DNA from: Crotophaga sulcirostris
Taxonomy: Eukaryota; Chordata; Aves; Cuculiformes; Crotophagidae
Length of the DNA stretch: 64,000 nt
Assembly (NCBI GenBank): GCA_013397455.1
Contig: VYZB01000333.1
Coordinates: 707,743-771,742 of the forward strand
Reading direction: 5' to 3'
In this document: one piece after another, positions 11,405 to 24,568 of the stretch
Layout of the letters: every line of letters begins with the position of its first letter
Numbering within the stretch: position 1 is the stretch's first letter
Notes under the pieces: generated by a model
What the model was told of the DNA's origin: nothing
Seen by the model: only the letters and a program-made list of their open reading frames with translations
Database searches by the model: none
Program-made: the position numbers and the translations under genes

Positions 11405-11830
11405 GTTTGTGTTCAACAGGACTTCTGCCTCCTGCAAAGTTGCTTTCTGTGAAGCTACCCCCCAGCCTTTACTGTTGCATGGGTTTATTCCTCCCCAGGT
11501 GTAGAACTTCACACTTCCCTTTGTGGCACTTCTGTTGCTTCAGCATATTTGTGGAGAGCAAGCTTGGTCCTATAAATGAAGAAGTTAAGTAGCACTGCTG
11601 GGTGACAGCACTAATGACTGGCCTCTAACTGGGTTGTGACCAGTGGTGCCTTGATGTCAACCAGGTTGTCAATCCACCTCGCAGTCCTCTGTCTGTTCAG
11701 ACTTCATCTTTTCTATGAGGATGTTACAGGAGAAGTGTCAGACAGTGAGTATCCACTGCTGTCTTCTCAACTATGAAGCCATCTTATCATTGAAAGCTGT
11801 CAGGTTGGTCAAATTGATTTCCTCTCCTCC
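11405..11830 (-). mobile_element. orphan internal CR1 fragment (reverse-transcriptase part of ORF2)
   Basis: Plus-strand blocks TGCATGGGTTTATTCCTCCC, CCAGGTGTAGAACTTCACAC, ACTAATGACTGGCCTCTAAC, GTCAATCCACCTCGCAGTCC, TATGAGGATGTTACAGGAGA and CTGTCAGGTTGGTCAA are reverse complements of CR1 ORF2 coding sequence. They span the polymerase palm region and the following KVLHLGRN-like segment. The ORF2 C-terminus and 3' tail found in the other copies are missing, so this is either a deletion remnant or an old element whose 3' end has decayed. The RT motif coding is too diverged to read in frame. Confidence 0.85.
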
Positions 11831-14439
11831 CTCAACAGAGACTTGGAAAGGCAAGAAGTCTATCCCCTTTGCTCTGATACCTCCTTCTGTTTAATGATGT
11901 TCTCTAGTTCATTTTCTCAGCCCATAATCCAACGAGTAAGGATCTAACACCAGTAGTGCCAGGTCTGGCTTTGAGGGTGAATGCTGTCACAACCAAGAGC
12001 AGCCACTCCTATCTTTGGCCACATCTCTGCTCTCTGGCGGTGCTGCTGTCTGCCTGCTCGCTCAGACATGCTCCTCTGTTCGAACATACTCTTCATGTTT
12101 CTTTTCTGGCATGCTTATGACTTTGACAGACTGTGAAAATAATTTGATAAATAGCTTGATAAATTTCCCCATCTCTTCCCTTCTGAGCTGTAACACTTTT
12201 TGTGGGAGCCTTTCAATTGAGGGAGTGTGAACAAAAATGAAATTACCTAAGCCTATAAATCAAGTCCCCTCCTGCATACAAATTTGGAGGTAAGGTTTCA
12301 ATTTAGCTCTCTTCTTCCTTCTTTTTTTTGGGTCATGTAATAAATTAAGAATTGGATGAGGAAAATGATAAGAAGAAAAATAAATGCATTTATCCCACAT
12401 ATGGCAAGGGGAGGGACCCTTCTGTATTATCTATGGAAACTAAATGCAATAACAATTTTTTAATAGAAAGAAAACAGCTTTCACGTCAAAAGATGCTTTT
12501 TTTTCCAGAGTAGAAGCATAAGAATACACACATTAATTGACAGGATCTTCATGACTTCTTAAGTTCCTCAGACTTTGCTTGGTGGCTGGGAAAGATCTCT
12601 TTCCAGTCCTTGAAGACTCTTTTAGGAGGAATGTTTAAAAGGTGAGCTGACATGGGCATTACGTTGAAGTGCAAGCTGTACTATTCTGTAATAGAGGGTT
12701 CATAAGATTATTATCTTTCTACAGACAAAACCCATTACCTTCACACTAGGAGGGAAAAGCTAGTTTTTAACATATAAAACAGAATCAATTATCAATATCT
12801 TTGCATGGTTTGCCAGCTCTGCTGGAGAGTAGTCACAGAGTTAAACACAGAGAGCCATTTGGCAAAAGGGCTCCTGCCTATGCTGGGTTTTTTTGTTAAA
12901 TCCCCCATTTAATAAAATCATATCTGCAGAAGCAAAAATATGTAGCAATGATTTGTATGCAGGGTTTCCAATCTGAATGTCACAAGAGGAGACAGGAACT
13001 GCATTCGCAGACTGATCACCCAGCTACTATTTCTTTAGACTTCTTCCCAGTAAAAAGGGAACAAAAATATAAAAACCAGTCATCGATGCAAAGTCAAATG
13101 CAGTGGCAAACCAGTGCAAGTCAGAGCATCCATATAGCATTTGGGTTTGGCGTGGAAGAAAAGTGCTCCCTCAGCAATCTCTGCCATATAATCCTTATTA
13201 TCCAACCTCTCACAGAAAGGATTTTGTTGGCTTTACCAGTGGCTTCTTTTGTTTCCAGTGAGAAAAGGAAAGCTGGAAAGTGGCTTTTTACAGTGAAAGA
13301 GTTCACACATATCCATTGCTTCTTAAACTACTACAAATAAGAGTCTTACTTCTTTCAGTAGACAACATCTAAACTGCTCCAACCCTGCGTCCCTCAGCAA
13401 AGGGATCGGTACGTGCATTAGCCATCCTCAAAAATGTGTTCCCAGCTACTTTGCTAGCACATACAAACTCAGATGCACATACGGGTGCAATGTATATAAA
13501 GCATCACACTCTAGAAGTTAGTAATGGTGTTTGGGAAGGAAATGTTCATTATTAGACTCTTATCTATTTATCCCATTCACGATGTCTGCTTCTACAAAGC
13601 ACATAATGATAAATGGCACATTTGCAAATTATCTTCTGGGTGCTGATGAGAAATCAGCAACCTGCGAGTTACTGTGACTTTGAGTGAGTACACTCCACTG
13701 TGAGTCTCCCTGGTAGAGATGTCTGCCAAATGAGTGCATTAGTATATTAGGAATCTAATAAATTGAGTAACAAGCATTTGATGAAAAATAGCTGTACCAT
13801 CCGTTACAGTTATCATCACAGCCAACAAGGCTACTGGGGTAGGAATTTTGAAGGCTGCTGATAAAAGAGATGTGGCTGCACTGTGCCATGCTCTCAGTGG
13901 GATCTCCCTGCTAACTGTGCATTGTAACAAACCCCCAACAAGACACAGGACCTCCTTTACTTAAGCTTCTCTCTGCTTCTTTATGACGCTTATGAGGATT
14001 TAAACCACCACAACCTTACTCAGTCTTGTCCTTTCCCTTCCCATTACAAAAAGTAGGATACTGAGAAGGTGGAGAAAACTCTTCGACAATCCAGCACTGA
14101 ATAGCTTTCTCCACCTGGGAAAGAGCTGGAGGACGCACTTTCTGTTATACTGCTCAGCACCGTTCAAACATCTGAGACTGCTTTCACACTCACGATCTGT
14201 AAACATCGAGCTTGTTAATTATGATCACAAACATAATAAGCTAAAGGGCCAAGGAGGCTTTGGCTCTATTCACATTCAACAGATAGACACGGCATGCAAT
14301 CAAATTAGTTTCAGGAGAGGCTCAGAGTCCTACTTCTAACTCAGCACCCTAGTGGAAAAATTAAAAGTTGGGGAATAAATCTTCACCCAGTACTTCACCT
14401 GTGTCTGCATTGCTGGATACTTAAGAAACTCAGTTCCTC
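11831..14439. other. unique intron sequence
   Basis: The left part may include further unrecognisable CR1 residue. The open frame at 12948-13340 (130 residues) has no recognisable domain and sits in ordinary AT-rich intron, so it is treated as chance. The segment 14215-14340 is motif-rich, with GGGCCAAGG and CAATCAAATTAG. Confidence 0.45.
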
Positions 14440-14720
14440 TTATGAGCCAAACCAATGATCTCCCCTTGCGCAAACATCTTCCCTGCCTGGGAAGGTGCAA
14501 ACACCCGACACATTCAAACTCATCGGACTTGCAAACTCAAAGTAGGGTAATTAAAAGCTCAGAGTTAACTGTGTCCAGAGCCCTGTGGGAAGGTTTTGTC
14601 GCTCTCGCTGCAAGCCCTGCACAGCCCACCGGATGCACTGTGGGAGCTTGCCACTTCCCTGGGGAGAGGATGGCACATGACAGATCGCAGCCACGCTCTG
14701 TCCTGGCAAAGCCGCTGTGA
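14440..14720. promoter_or_regulatory. GC-richer, CpG-bearing segment, candidate regulatory element
   Basis: The segment holds about seven CpGs, mostly between 14520 and 14720, in an otherwise CpG-poor intron. It also has the homeodomain-type core GGTAATTAAAAG near 14548. Low confidence: no alignment available. Confidence 0.25.
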
Positions 14721-15151
14721 GTAAATTATGTCTTCTCAGGCTAATTAAGTCTAGCAAGAGCAATATACCCTTACATTCATGTTTCAGAAATCTTCTGCAT
14801 ACTGCTTAATTTGTTTAGAGTAGAGAGGAACGCAATTCATTACAAAAGCCCATTTATCGTTTGCCAACAAATCCCAGCAAACACTTCAAAACTCCACACG
14901 CATAAGAAAAACTCCTTCTGTACCTCCCCAAACTGCATTTCTGCTTTTACCTGAGACATTTGCAAGATAGCCCAACTCTGTCAACAGTCGGTCTCCAGTT
15001 TTGTTTAGCTTATCATCAATAGCCTCTGCTTTTGTGAGTGGACAAGTCATTTGAGTGTGCACCACAGTTATAATGGCCTGACTGACAGCTCAGCCAGATA
15101 AACACAAGAGGATAACAGACATAGGAACAATCTGGGTATTCATTTTGTCCG

Positions 15152-15166
15152 TTCAACCGCGTTGAA
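15152..15166. repeat. 15-bp CpG-centred inverted repeat
   Basis: TTCAAC-CGC-GTTGAA has 6-bp perfect arms around CGC. It resembles a dimeric transcription factor site, but no factor is assigned. Confidence 0.7.
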
Positions 15167-16744
15167 AGGATTTGCCAGCTAAGGGCACAACACTTCAGGC
15201 TAATTTGCTCAGCCAAAGCACTGCTGGAGTGTAAGGCTGCAAGCAGATGACTGATGTTGGGGATACTGGCATCCCCAGATGAGGCACTTATTATTCACCT
15301 CTGCCACATGGGGAAAGAAAGCATTATTTATTCAAAGCATCCATTTGAAAGAGGAAAACATACAGAAATTAACTTTGTTCAAAAACTTGAACCCTTCTCC
15401 CTGCTTCCCTGCTTCTGCATTAATTCCAGCTTCTTGTCCTCACCCTCACCATTCTGAATACTACGGCATTTCACTTGCCTTGCATCTTCTATCCCCCTAT
15501 ACATTTTGTTCTCCTTTCTTTCTCCCATAATTTCCTTAGCCTTAGCTCCTGCTTTGCACTTTTAATCTGACACCAGGTACCTTTTCTTTGCTGTCCATCT
15601 TCCATTTTAATGCCATACTCACTCAGCTTTTTAAACCCCAGAGGCTCAAAACTGTTTTCAGTGTCTGGTATAGAGATGGCTGCTCAGGTTATCCTGGCTG
15701 TGTCTTGCACACTAAATGCACTCTGCAATCTTTTGGCTGATTTGGCCGCGCACTCGGATGGGAGCCGCATGCCAGCCTCGTGCTGCATCAGGCACTGCAC
15801 TGTCATGGAGCCAAGCAACACAGGACAAGTGAAACCACGATGCCATCCCTTGTTAAGGGAAGTTGTGTCTTGCACATTTTAAGCATTGTGTGTTTAGAGT
15901 GACAGAGCCACAAGTCCCCCTGCTAGTCATGTAAAAATAAATGACATCTAGAACAGAGAAGGGAAGGTACCCTAAGAGAAGGTAACCACCACTCTGACAT
16001 GTTCCCTCAAGTAAGCAAACAAATTAATAACAGTTTACAGAGGAGGTTTGCAAGTTTGCTTCCATTAATTAAGTTCCATTTTCTAGCGTGTTGAGCTGTA
16101 AGTAATTTTCTCCAGGATTGATTTCAACAAGCCTTTCTACCACCGAAGCTCAAAGGCCCAAACCTGCTCTTGATGAGAGCGGCACCACTCTACTGGCTTC
16201 AGCAAACTGTGGAGCTCAGACTTGAGGTGTAGCGGTGTTGTGGTGAACCCTTGAGCATCCCAGAGGAGAGCCACAGCCTGAGCACGGTAGGCTGGGAACA
16301 ACGGCCCTTGCAGAAGTGACGCACTAACAGCCTTAGACACATCACGGGAGGAATGCAAAGTGCACCTGACATTTCTTTTGATCTATTTCTAAGAAGCATT
16401 AAAAGGCACATTAACGTGCTGCTTTAGTGTGTGTTCAATGTGATAGTTGGAGACATAACTGAGCCTTTCACACAAGTCTAATTGGGAAGAAGAATAAACC
16501 TATTGTTTCCTCCTCTGGACATGCATCCCAGAACATAGGCAGACTTGACATTTGCATGAAGCATGTCGCTGTTTTGCATTTTAAATCCAAGCATGCTAAA
16601 TGTAGGCTGAACGGATCACTTTGACTGTTAGTAGGAAATCAGTATGTGTCCAACTAATTTTACAGGTGCAGGAACTGATATTGGTCAGTGTCAAATTTTC
16701 TTTCTCTAATGCTACTAAACACTAAAAATCAAATATACAAGTGC

Positions 16745-16784
16745 ATATGTATATATTCACATACACACACATATATATATATAA
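16745..16784. repeat. compound (CA)n/(TA)n microsatellite
   Basis: ATATGTATATATTCACATAC is followed by ACACACAT and (AT)n up to 16784. Confidence 0.85.
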
Positions 16785-19689
16785 ATTCCTCACTTAAAAT
16801 ATAAAGTAAACAGTGATAAAGTATCTGAGCACACAGTTCCTATACCTGCCTTTCATGCAATTGCTTCATATTGCTCAGATCCTCACACAAAAATCATATT
16901 CACAGTTAGTAACAGATTTTTGGGCATTGAGCTAATGATACTTCTTGACCTCATCATACTATGAAGCACCTTTGCATCTCGGTGCTTTCAGTTGCCATGT
17001 CAAATTTCTTTTGGTCTTTTAAGACACACGATGAACAAACCACAACAACAAACCAAGTAACAAAGAAAAAGGCAATGTAAAAAGAGAACAGGTTAATCAA
17101 TAGTAGAATAAAGGGAGAAGAGAAAATCAGGTGTCAGTTCCACAGTAGAGGTAAGGTGAGTAAGGACATTACTGGGACATCCTAAATTTTGCTGAAGACT
17201 AGTTACTCCTTGCTCCTATTTCTACCAGTATAGGTGCAAGTTTACACATCTGGCCAGCTCTGTAGTCAGCTGAACTCCACTTTCTTCTCTGTGCAATACT
17301 CTTTCTTACATCTGTTATGCTGATAATTTATGTCCCTGATTAGCTCTATACAACACCCTCAACACTTTATTTCTGGAACGATTAGAGGCTTTATGTTGCC
17401 TTCTTCATTTGTCTGCAGCACCTCCTTCCAGCCTCAGCCAGGCTCCTTGGAGAGAGTTCTCTGCTGCAGCACTAATGTTGCCAATACTGTTACACTAAGA
17501 CATGCACCTCTGAAGCTCTTTTGGCAAAAAGACAGTCTGATCTGTGAGAACCATTCGCTTTCTTTTCTTGAACCTCTCACTCAATCTAACCCCATGAACT
17601 GTAATACTAGCGAAGAGGAGGTTGAGAAATGGGAGCCCAGAGAGCCCTGCTGCTGGGCTTGGTGTCCTGGCACTAACCAGAAAGCACGACCCTCACTGCC
17701 AAGGCATGCCAAGCCCACTGGAAGCAGTGTGTCCCAGACAAGTTAGGCAGGTACATTAAAAAAAAATAAAATATTAGGAAAGGCAACTGGTCTGCATACA
17801 TAATGGATGCAGAGATCTTCTGGATTGCACAGATCGAAAACCATGCAATGCTGTTCTTTTTGTATGATATTTAGAAAACATTGCCAGTTCTTTCTAGCTG
17901 GTACCAATTCAAGATTAAAGGAACTCACTTTCCAAACCCACACATGCCACTCAAGGCTTCCAAATCACTTTCAGGCTCTTCCTATCACAAGATGTGGAAG
18001 TCCACATCTTTTTAATTGACAATAGCATGATTTTCTTCTTACAAACAAGCTAACATTCCCACCACAAAGATGAAAGACAGTTTTTCTTCGTGCTACTCCT
18101 CTGGCTGATGTTCAAGGCAGTTTCTGACAAATTCATCTTGAAAACTGGGAAAGGGGGGGAATCCCACTGGAAGTTTAATAAATTGTTGTATACAAAAAAA
18201 AATGGAAATACAAACCAAGCTTATAGAAAACTCCAGTATTTCAGCTAGAGTACCCAAGGGTTTTGTAGACCTTCCTTTTAACTTAGCCCCTTAAAAAGAG
18301 CTTTAGGAAGCAACCAATGTTGGCAATCTAGCTTTTGCAATGTATGGACCTGCACCCCTTTCCAAAGATACTTTCCTGAGGGAACACCTAAGATGCTCCA
18401 GATGATCCAGAGGCCAAGGCAGAGGAGGGAGCGGAGAACAGTGCCTCCTGCACTGCCTGGCAGTGGCTGCAGGAAGGAAAGGACATACATACACCAAGCC
18501 TGGGGAGCATCTGGGCTGGAGCTGCACACCCCTCCACAGCACGAATGTGCTGTCACTCAAAGAAAAAAAAACATTATTTTGACAGGATACGCATCTCTCC
18601 TGCTCCCTCCAGTAAGAGGAATGGAAATAGAAATGTGTCTGGCTGCCCAGCAAATGCACACAAGATCCTTTGCAGTTGATACCAGCCAGTTGGTTTTATT
18701 TCAGTATTTTTCCATTTGCCTCATATAAGTGAAAATTATGGTCTGTACCAAGATCTCTATCCCCTGTTTTGCCACAATGCCATATCCTTGTAGAAGAACA
18801 CTCTTTTGACAACACATTTCTATTACAGTGCAATGTGCCCTTAAGTGGCAAAACCTTTTTCAGTTGGAAAGGTGAAATATATTTATGTTCTGTTCAAATG
18901 CTGTATTGGAGCTGAACTAACTGTCCTTGATCACTTTTTTCAGCCTAGTTAGATTGTAGAAGGAAAATTCACTCAGTGGCATAAATGATACATACCCAAA
19001 GAATTTTGAGCTCTTCCTTTCTGACAAGTCCAAAAGTTAATTTGCTGGAAAATAATGAACTTAAGTGACCCCTGCTGACTTCTTAAGGAATGACATTCCA
19101 TAGGGAGGCCCATCTATGAAACAATTCAGGTACAAAATGAGTCCATTTGTCTCAGGTCTTTGGACTTTTTCTTGGAAAAGAATCATCCTTCAGCAAGTTA
19201 CCAGCCATCATCAACCTACAGCTTGGGATGGTCCATCTCGTAGTGAAAAAGAAGGATAAAGGGTCAGATTTGAACCGCTGCAGAAGCCAGACACAGTTAA
19301 TCTGTTTTTTTCAGTAGTGTTATCAGTCAAGCATAGCTGGAATCTGAAGAACTTACATCTTCCCACATATCTGGCTGGTGCCTTCTGGCCTTCTGTGTGA
19401 TGGAAGGGGCTAATAAAAGGTGGCAGTGCTTGATGCCAGATAGTTTGTCTCTTCCTCGTTTAATCATTCTGAATGGTCTGATGCTCAAGCCCGACTTGCT
19501 TTCATTGTTGCTGTGTGAGAAGGCTGCTGAGAGCTACTTCTCAGCAATCAGCTCAGATCATAGGCAAGACATCTGTCAAGTACACTTTAGCATTCCCACT
19601 ACCACGGAGTAAGAGAAGTGGCCTTCTCAATTTAGATGCAATATGCAAGGCAATGACAGAAATCTTACATCCATCTACCTTTTCTCTCT

Positions 19690-19762
19690 AAGTTGGCAAT
19701 CCTGATCCCACTGAAGTCGGATGGGAGCCTTGCCATTGACTGCAACAGACCCAACAGTACAA
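19690..19762. repeat. possible ancient sauropsid/amniote repeat remnant
   Basis: CCCACTGAAGTCGGATGGGA followed by GCCTTGCCATTGACTGCAAC resembles the recurring 'GAAGTCAATGGGAG..TTGCCATTGACTTCAATGG' motif common in reptile and bird DNA. I cannot name the family with certainty. Confidence 0.4.
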
Positions 19763-22700
19763 CCAGAGTGTTCAAGATGGAACAAACACAACTGGATTGC
19801 ACTCCAATCCATTGAAAACCTAAAAACCTATTAGGTTATAGAGGAATCTTAATATTCGAGAGACCCTTGAAACTGCAGAGGCTTAGGCATTTCACACAAA
19901 ACCCAGAATGTGTCCAAATAAGGTGGTAGCATCACTATTGTGCTTATTAAACTCTTAAAACATGAGTAAGGCTTTCAACACAAATCATGTTTTTAGGCGC
20001 AGTTGACTATAGCACAAACTTGATCAGAACATCTACACCCCAAACAAAAGAACTGCAAGTTCAGATTAACTTTCTTAGCCTTCTTATGACCTCATTTGAG
20101 GTTGAGCTATAACAGGTTGACACAACTTAATTGCAGGTATAAATGTTCATTCAATAAGAGAGATTTTTTTTTTTTTTAAAAAGGAAACAGTCACCATCCA
20201 ACTTCGTTTTTTGTGTTGATGTTTACCCAAACAGAGATACCACATGGGCTGAAAATGAGTGGGGAATGTGTCATTAGATGTATAAAACAACCCACTCACA
20301 TAAGCATATGCTACAAATGGCTACAAAAAGCATCCAGATATTGTAGTAAACTGCAAAAGCAGATAAGCTTTCCTGTTAATTTTTCTTAGACTAGGTGTTA
20401 GTGCAAGTTATGATCAGGAATTTAGCACATCCATCCAAATTATACCTAAAGCACTAAATCCAGCACCGCAGTAATTTTCTAGTCTTTCATACTTCCCAAC
20501 TTAATGAAAAAATACATTAATGTCCTAACCATAGATTAATTAGATGGAATCATTAAGAATTATTTCCCAGGTACCTTTCACTAATACACGTATTATCATT
20601 GAACACTACCAACCCTGTTTGGAAGGTTAATGTTATTTTGGAAGAATATTTACAGTATCAGTGATAGATAACCCAATATCTAAAAAAATATTTTCCACCT
20701 GCAGCCATCTGTCAACCATCCCACACAAGCCTTGAAAGCTTTCCACTATCTGTCAAAACCCAGGGTTTGATACAATAAAGACTGTAATTATTGAGCATTT
20801 ACAAGAAATAATATTTTCCCTCTGGTACATGTTATAACAGTTGTTAACATGCAAGTATGAATACTAATGCTCCAAGCCCACCTATGCTCTTCACAAGCAA
20901 TAAGGATTTCTTTGAATACTGATATGAAGGCCAATATAATAAAAGAGCAACATAAGACTGAATACAGGTCTTGAAAAGTAAATGTCAATCAGAATAAGGT
21001 TTTTAGAGGCATAAGAAGTTGATTTGAAGTAGAGTTTGGAAATAAAGCTGGCAATTAGATCCAGGGATATAAACAGCACTGCTTTTGTGTGGAAAAAAAA
21101 AAGATCCTTTTGCAACCAAAATCCAAGGCTACAGGATGTGTGAAGAAAGCAATACTGAATGCATCAAACTGGCTCTGCAGATGCCGTCCTAGCAGATGGT
21201 TTAAGCCGACTGTATAACTGTGTAAACAGTTAACTGAAAGTTTGATTTTATAAGTGTGGAAATTATACAAAACAAAAAAGAAAATGATTCTAAGAAGCAC
21301 TTAAATTAGTGATTTGTAATTTCCTCTGCTAAGATGGCAGAGCTCTGCTGCTTCGCAAGAGTCCTTTGGAAAGGGAATTCTGCAAATCTCATAAAGGAAT
21401 TGCACACCATAAAAGGGAACTCATGAACACACAAAACTAAGCAAGACACTTAAAGGTAAATATATACCTTTTGACTGCTGTTGCAGCTCGAATCCATTCC
21501 AACTGCAAGTTAATAAAAATCTACCTCCTACCCCACTCTCCATTTCCTCCTTCGTGGTGAGATAACAAAGGCTGCGTCGTGCTGTTTGTATCTCAATAAC
21601 TTCTGCACTCACGTCACTTGGGCTCAATTGTAACACGTGGGCAGGAAGGGCACAAGTGAAAAAGTCTATTTGTGCATAGATACCTTCCACAAACACCACT
21701 CAGAAGGCAAAAAGACACAAATCTACTGGAAAAGGAAGAAGAATTAATGCAGAAATAATTTGGCTTCTTGCTGAATAAAATAGAGCATTGCTTTGGAATT
21801 GATGGACTTAGTCTGATTAATGCTTAGACATGTGTCTCAGATGAATATTTTTTATCATTTTGCAAAGAAATAACAGTGCAGAACAGGAGGCTGATGATGG
21901 TCTAAGGTTCTCACCCTACTTTACTGAATGTCAGAGCAGTCGATCCTGAACCTTTCCCAAAACAGGGGTAATTTTTCTTGTGGCTTTACTGGTTGCAACC
22001 AGACTGCAAACAGTTTGAGCACTGTGACAGTGTCAAACCTGACCCTTTGAATATGGTGTCACAGCAGTGCCACCGGTGCTCATCTGCACAGCATCCTCTT
22101 CAGACTGCTCCATGGCGAACACAGGTACGACCGCTGCTCCTGCTGCAGGTATTGAGACTTCACCACTCCGAAGACTGGTCAACTATTTCACATTCCCTGC
22201 TTCAGTAAAGCCATTGCTTGCTATTCCAGAACGAAAATAGTGATTTCATTGGGTGTAGATAACACTAATAAAGGAGTAAGGCAGCTTCTTCCTCAAAACC
22301 TCTGTTATCTCAGCTCTCTACATTCCAAATTTCCCACTTGGTATAAGGATCAAGATGAGCTAATAACTCCTCCCTTTAAGGATTTTTATCGTGCCAGGAC
22401 AAAATAAATTATCATCCCACTCACATCCTAGTACAGAACAACTTCTCATAAGTCTCTTCTCCTGATCATTACTCTTATTCTCTTCCAAACTGATTCCCAT
22501 TCTCCTAATTCCTCTCCTTCCAAAACAACCACTTCTCTGCTTCCAATTCCTTGATATTGTGACACAGAATATCTGAAAATCAAATTTAAGAATTACCACG
22601 GTGGTTTAAATCCAGTGCATCCTGCTGGGTAGGGTTTCTATAACATATAACCAAAATGTCATTTTATCTAACCTATACCTGGTGTTGGCATCAGGGAGAC

Positions 22701-23937
22701 AAAGGGGAGAAAACTCCTTGACTGTAGTCCAGGGGCAATCCTGGATTCTGATCTTCCCTCTCTTTGATTTTCTGAACCCACCCAGTCTAACTCCAGAACT
22801 GGATTTGAGATTTGATTTTTTCTAACGTTTGAATATAAAATGCAGAAGCTGAGGTTTGTTTTAAATGTCCTGGCACTGGAAAAGATATTAAAAATGTCTT
22901 TAAAAGAAAATAAACTTCCATATTTTGATTTAATAAACTGAAAATCTATATTAAATTGCAAAGAAAATTACATTTGTTGAGAGTTGGCCTTAAACAAAGC
23001 AGTCGCACAGTAGACAAAACACTTCATGCATGACCTAGAATGACAAACATCATGATAGAGTGATGGAGTTCCATGGCATTCTCCATGAGTGAAACCCTGT
23101 CTAATTAATGTTTGATAAGAAATATATTTGATAACAGGACAAGCTATGACTGATGTATGAACAAAACTAAGAAAACTCATTCTCTTATGGTCTTTACCTG
23201 TGTAAGCAAATTATGTCTAAATAAACAAACAGTACAGACCTAAGGAAAATATTAACCTATACATTGCTGTCTACCTCTTCTCTCATTGATTGTTGTTGAG
23301 ATTGCAGGGCAGAATTTTGTCATGACTCAGCATAATATAAACCCAACACTTAACTCAAAGTACAGGGATTCCGCTACAAAGAGTTTATTTCAAGAGTCCA
23401 CAAATTCATATTCATATTGACTTTAAAACTTTCTCTGTGTGTTTTTTTCCTGCTGTTACACTGATGGAGTCAAAAAAAGAGAAAAACAGACTGAACTGGA
23501 TGGTCATTCACATGCACTAAAAGCACATTTAAAGCTTTCTTGTTTCCTGAGATGATCAGAAAAAGAGATTCAGATGAACTTTGCATTTTGGAACAAGCAC
23601 CTCCATGCAAAGTTTCCTCTCTTTTTTAAGATAATAGAAGTTGGAGTATTTTTTCTATCACTGTTGGCGCTAAAATCCATTACTAAAACCTATAGTTCAG
23701 CCACAGTGTTGTAAACCACCACTGCTATCCAGGTTCTACATTTTAATTTCACTTCAATCAAAATCAATTATTCTGCTTGCTATCCCTGGCCTCTCATTCA
23801 GCACCAGGGAAGGAACATCTGCCGGTGACAGTGCCACCATGGGCTCCCATAGGTGGTCCCAGCATCTCATCATCAGCTGCCGCTGCAGGGAAATCATCCC
23901 ATTTCATCACAGTCAAGGAGTCCATCCTTGTTCGGCT
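19763..23937. other. unique intron sequence
   Basis: Contains a T14 run at 20164-20177 and a pyrimidine-rich patch at 22380-22550. No repeat family or coding feature is supported. Confidence 0.5.
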
Positions 23938-24150
23938 TATCATAAAATCATAGAGGTTGGAAAAGGTCTCTCACTTCATCCAGTCCAACTGTCAGCCCAA
24001 CACCTCTGTGCCTGCTAAATCGTGTCCCCAAGTGCCATGGCCACACGGTTTTTGAACCCCTCCAGGGATGGAGACCCCACCACTGCCCTGGTCATCCTCT
24101 GCCAGTGCTTCACTACTCTTTCAGTAAAGAGTCTGTATCTTTATCCTTTC
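23938..24150 (-). mobile_element. CR1 3' fragment ('TCATAGAGGTTGGAAAAGG' type)
   Basis: The reverse-complement tail ATCATAAAATCATAGAGG is followed by CATCCAGTCCAACTGTCAGC, CCCCTCCAGGGATGGAGACC and a truncated 5' side after TTTCAGTAAAGAG. It shares its end type with the copies at 29171 and 59190. Confidence 0.92.
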
Positions 24151-24558
24151 TACAAGAAAGGTGCACGTGGAAACAAAAACCCTGAGAAGGAGAAACGTTT
24201 GCTCGTGGCCTGTGCAGGGATCTCCCACACGAGCCAAGGTCAGCTCGGCTGGGTGAGCTGCCATCCACAAACAGGACGTACAGCCATCCCTGAGCTGGAA
24301 CGTGCCCATGCTTACCCTAGCTGTGAACTTTCGTGACATGCAGGCTGGGAGGCAGCGCACATGGGAACAGACAGAAGCGCATAACCACAGGTTTATGTGC
24401 AGTGACACCAGTGTCATTTACATGTCATGTATACTTAGAAATCTCTCTTGGCAATTGAGAGTGATGAAATCCAGTTGTACAAGGTATATTGTGTGTGACA
24501 ACTGAAATTACAAGCAACATCGCCAAACTAGGCTTTGAAAAGCTTCTCTAATTTATGC

Positions 24559-24568
24559 TGATTGACAG
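24559..24568 (+). promoter_or_regulatory. perfect PREP/PBX decamer TGATTGACAG
   Basis: This is an exact match to the known TALE homeodomain composite site bound by PBX with MEIS/PREP. A single 10-mer can arise by chance in a window of this size. Confidence 0.35.

Larger units (their letters stand above)
14721..19689. other. unique intron sequence
   Basis: This is a long repeat-poor stretch. It includes the palindrome at 15152-15166, FOX-like and TAAT motifs at 16010-16080, and the mixed CA/TA microsatellite at 16745-16784. The 138-residue frame at 17330-17746 and the overlapping antisense frames at 18278-18728 have no recognisable features and are regarded as chance. Confidence 0.5.

Noticed and set aside
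12948..13340. 130-residue plus-strand frame
   Set aside because: No domain, signal or splice context recognised; frames of this length are expected by chance in 64 kb.
17330..17746. 138-residue plus-strand frame
   Set aside because: No similarity to a known family that I can recognise, no promoter or splice sites that stand out; probably chance.
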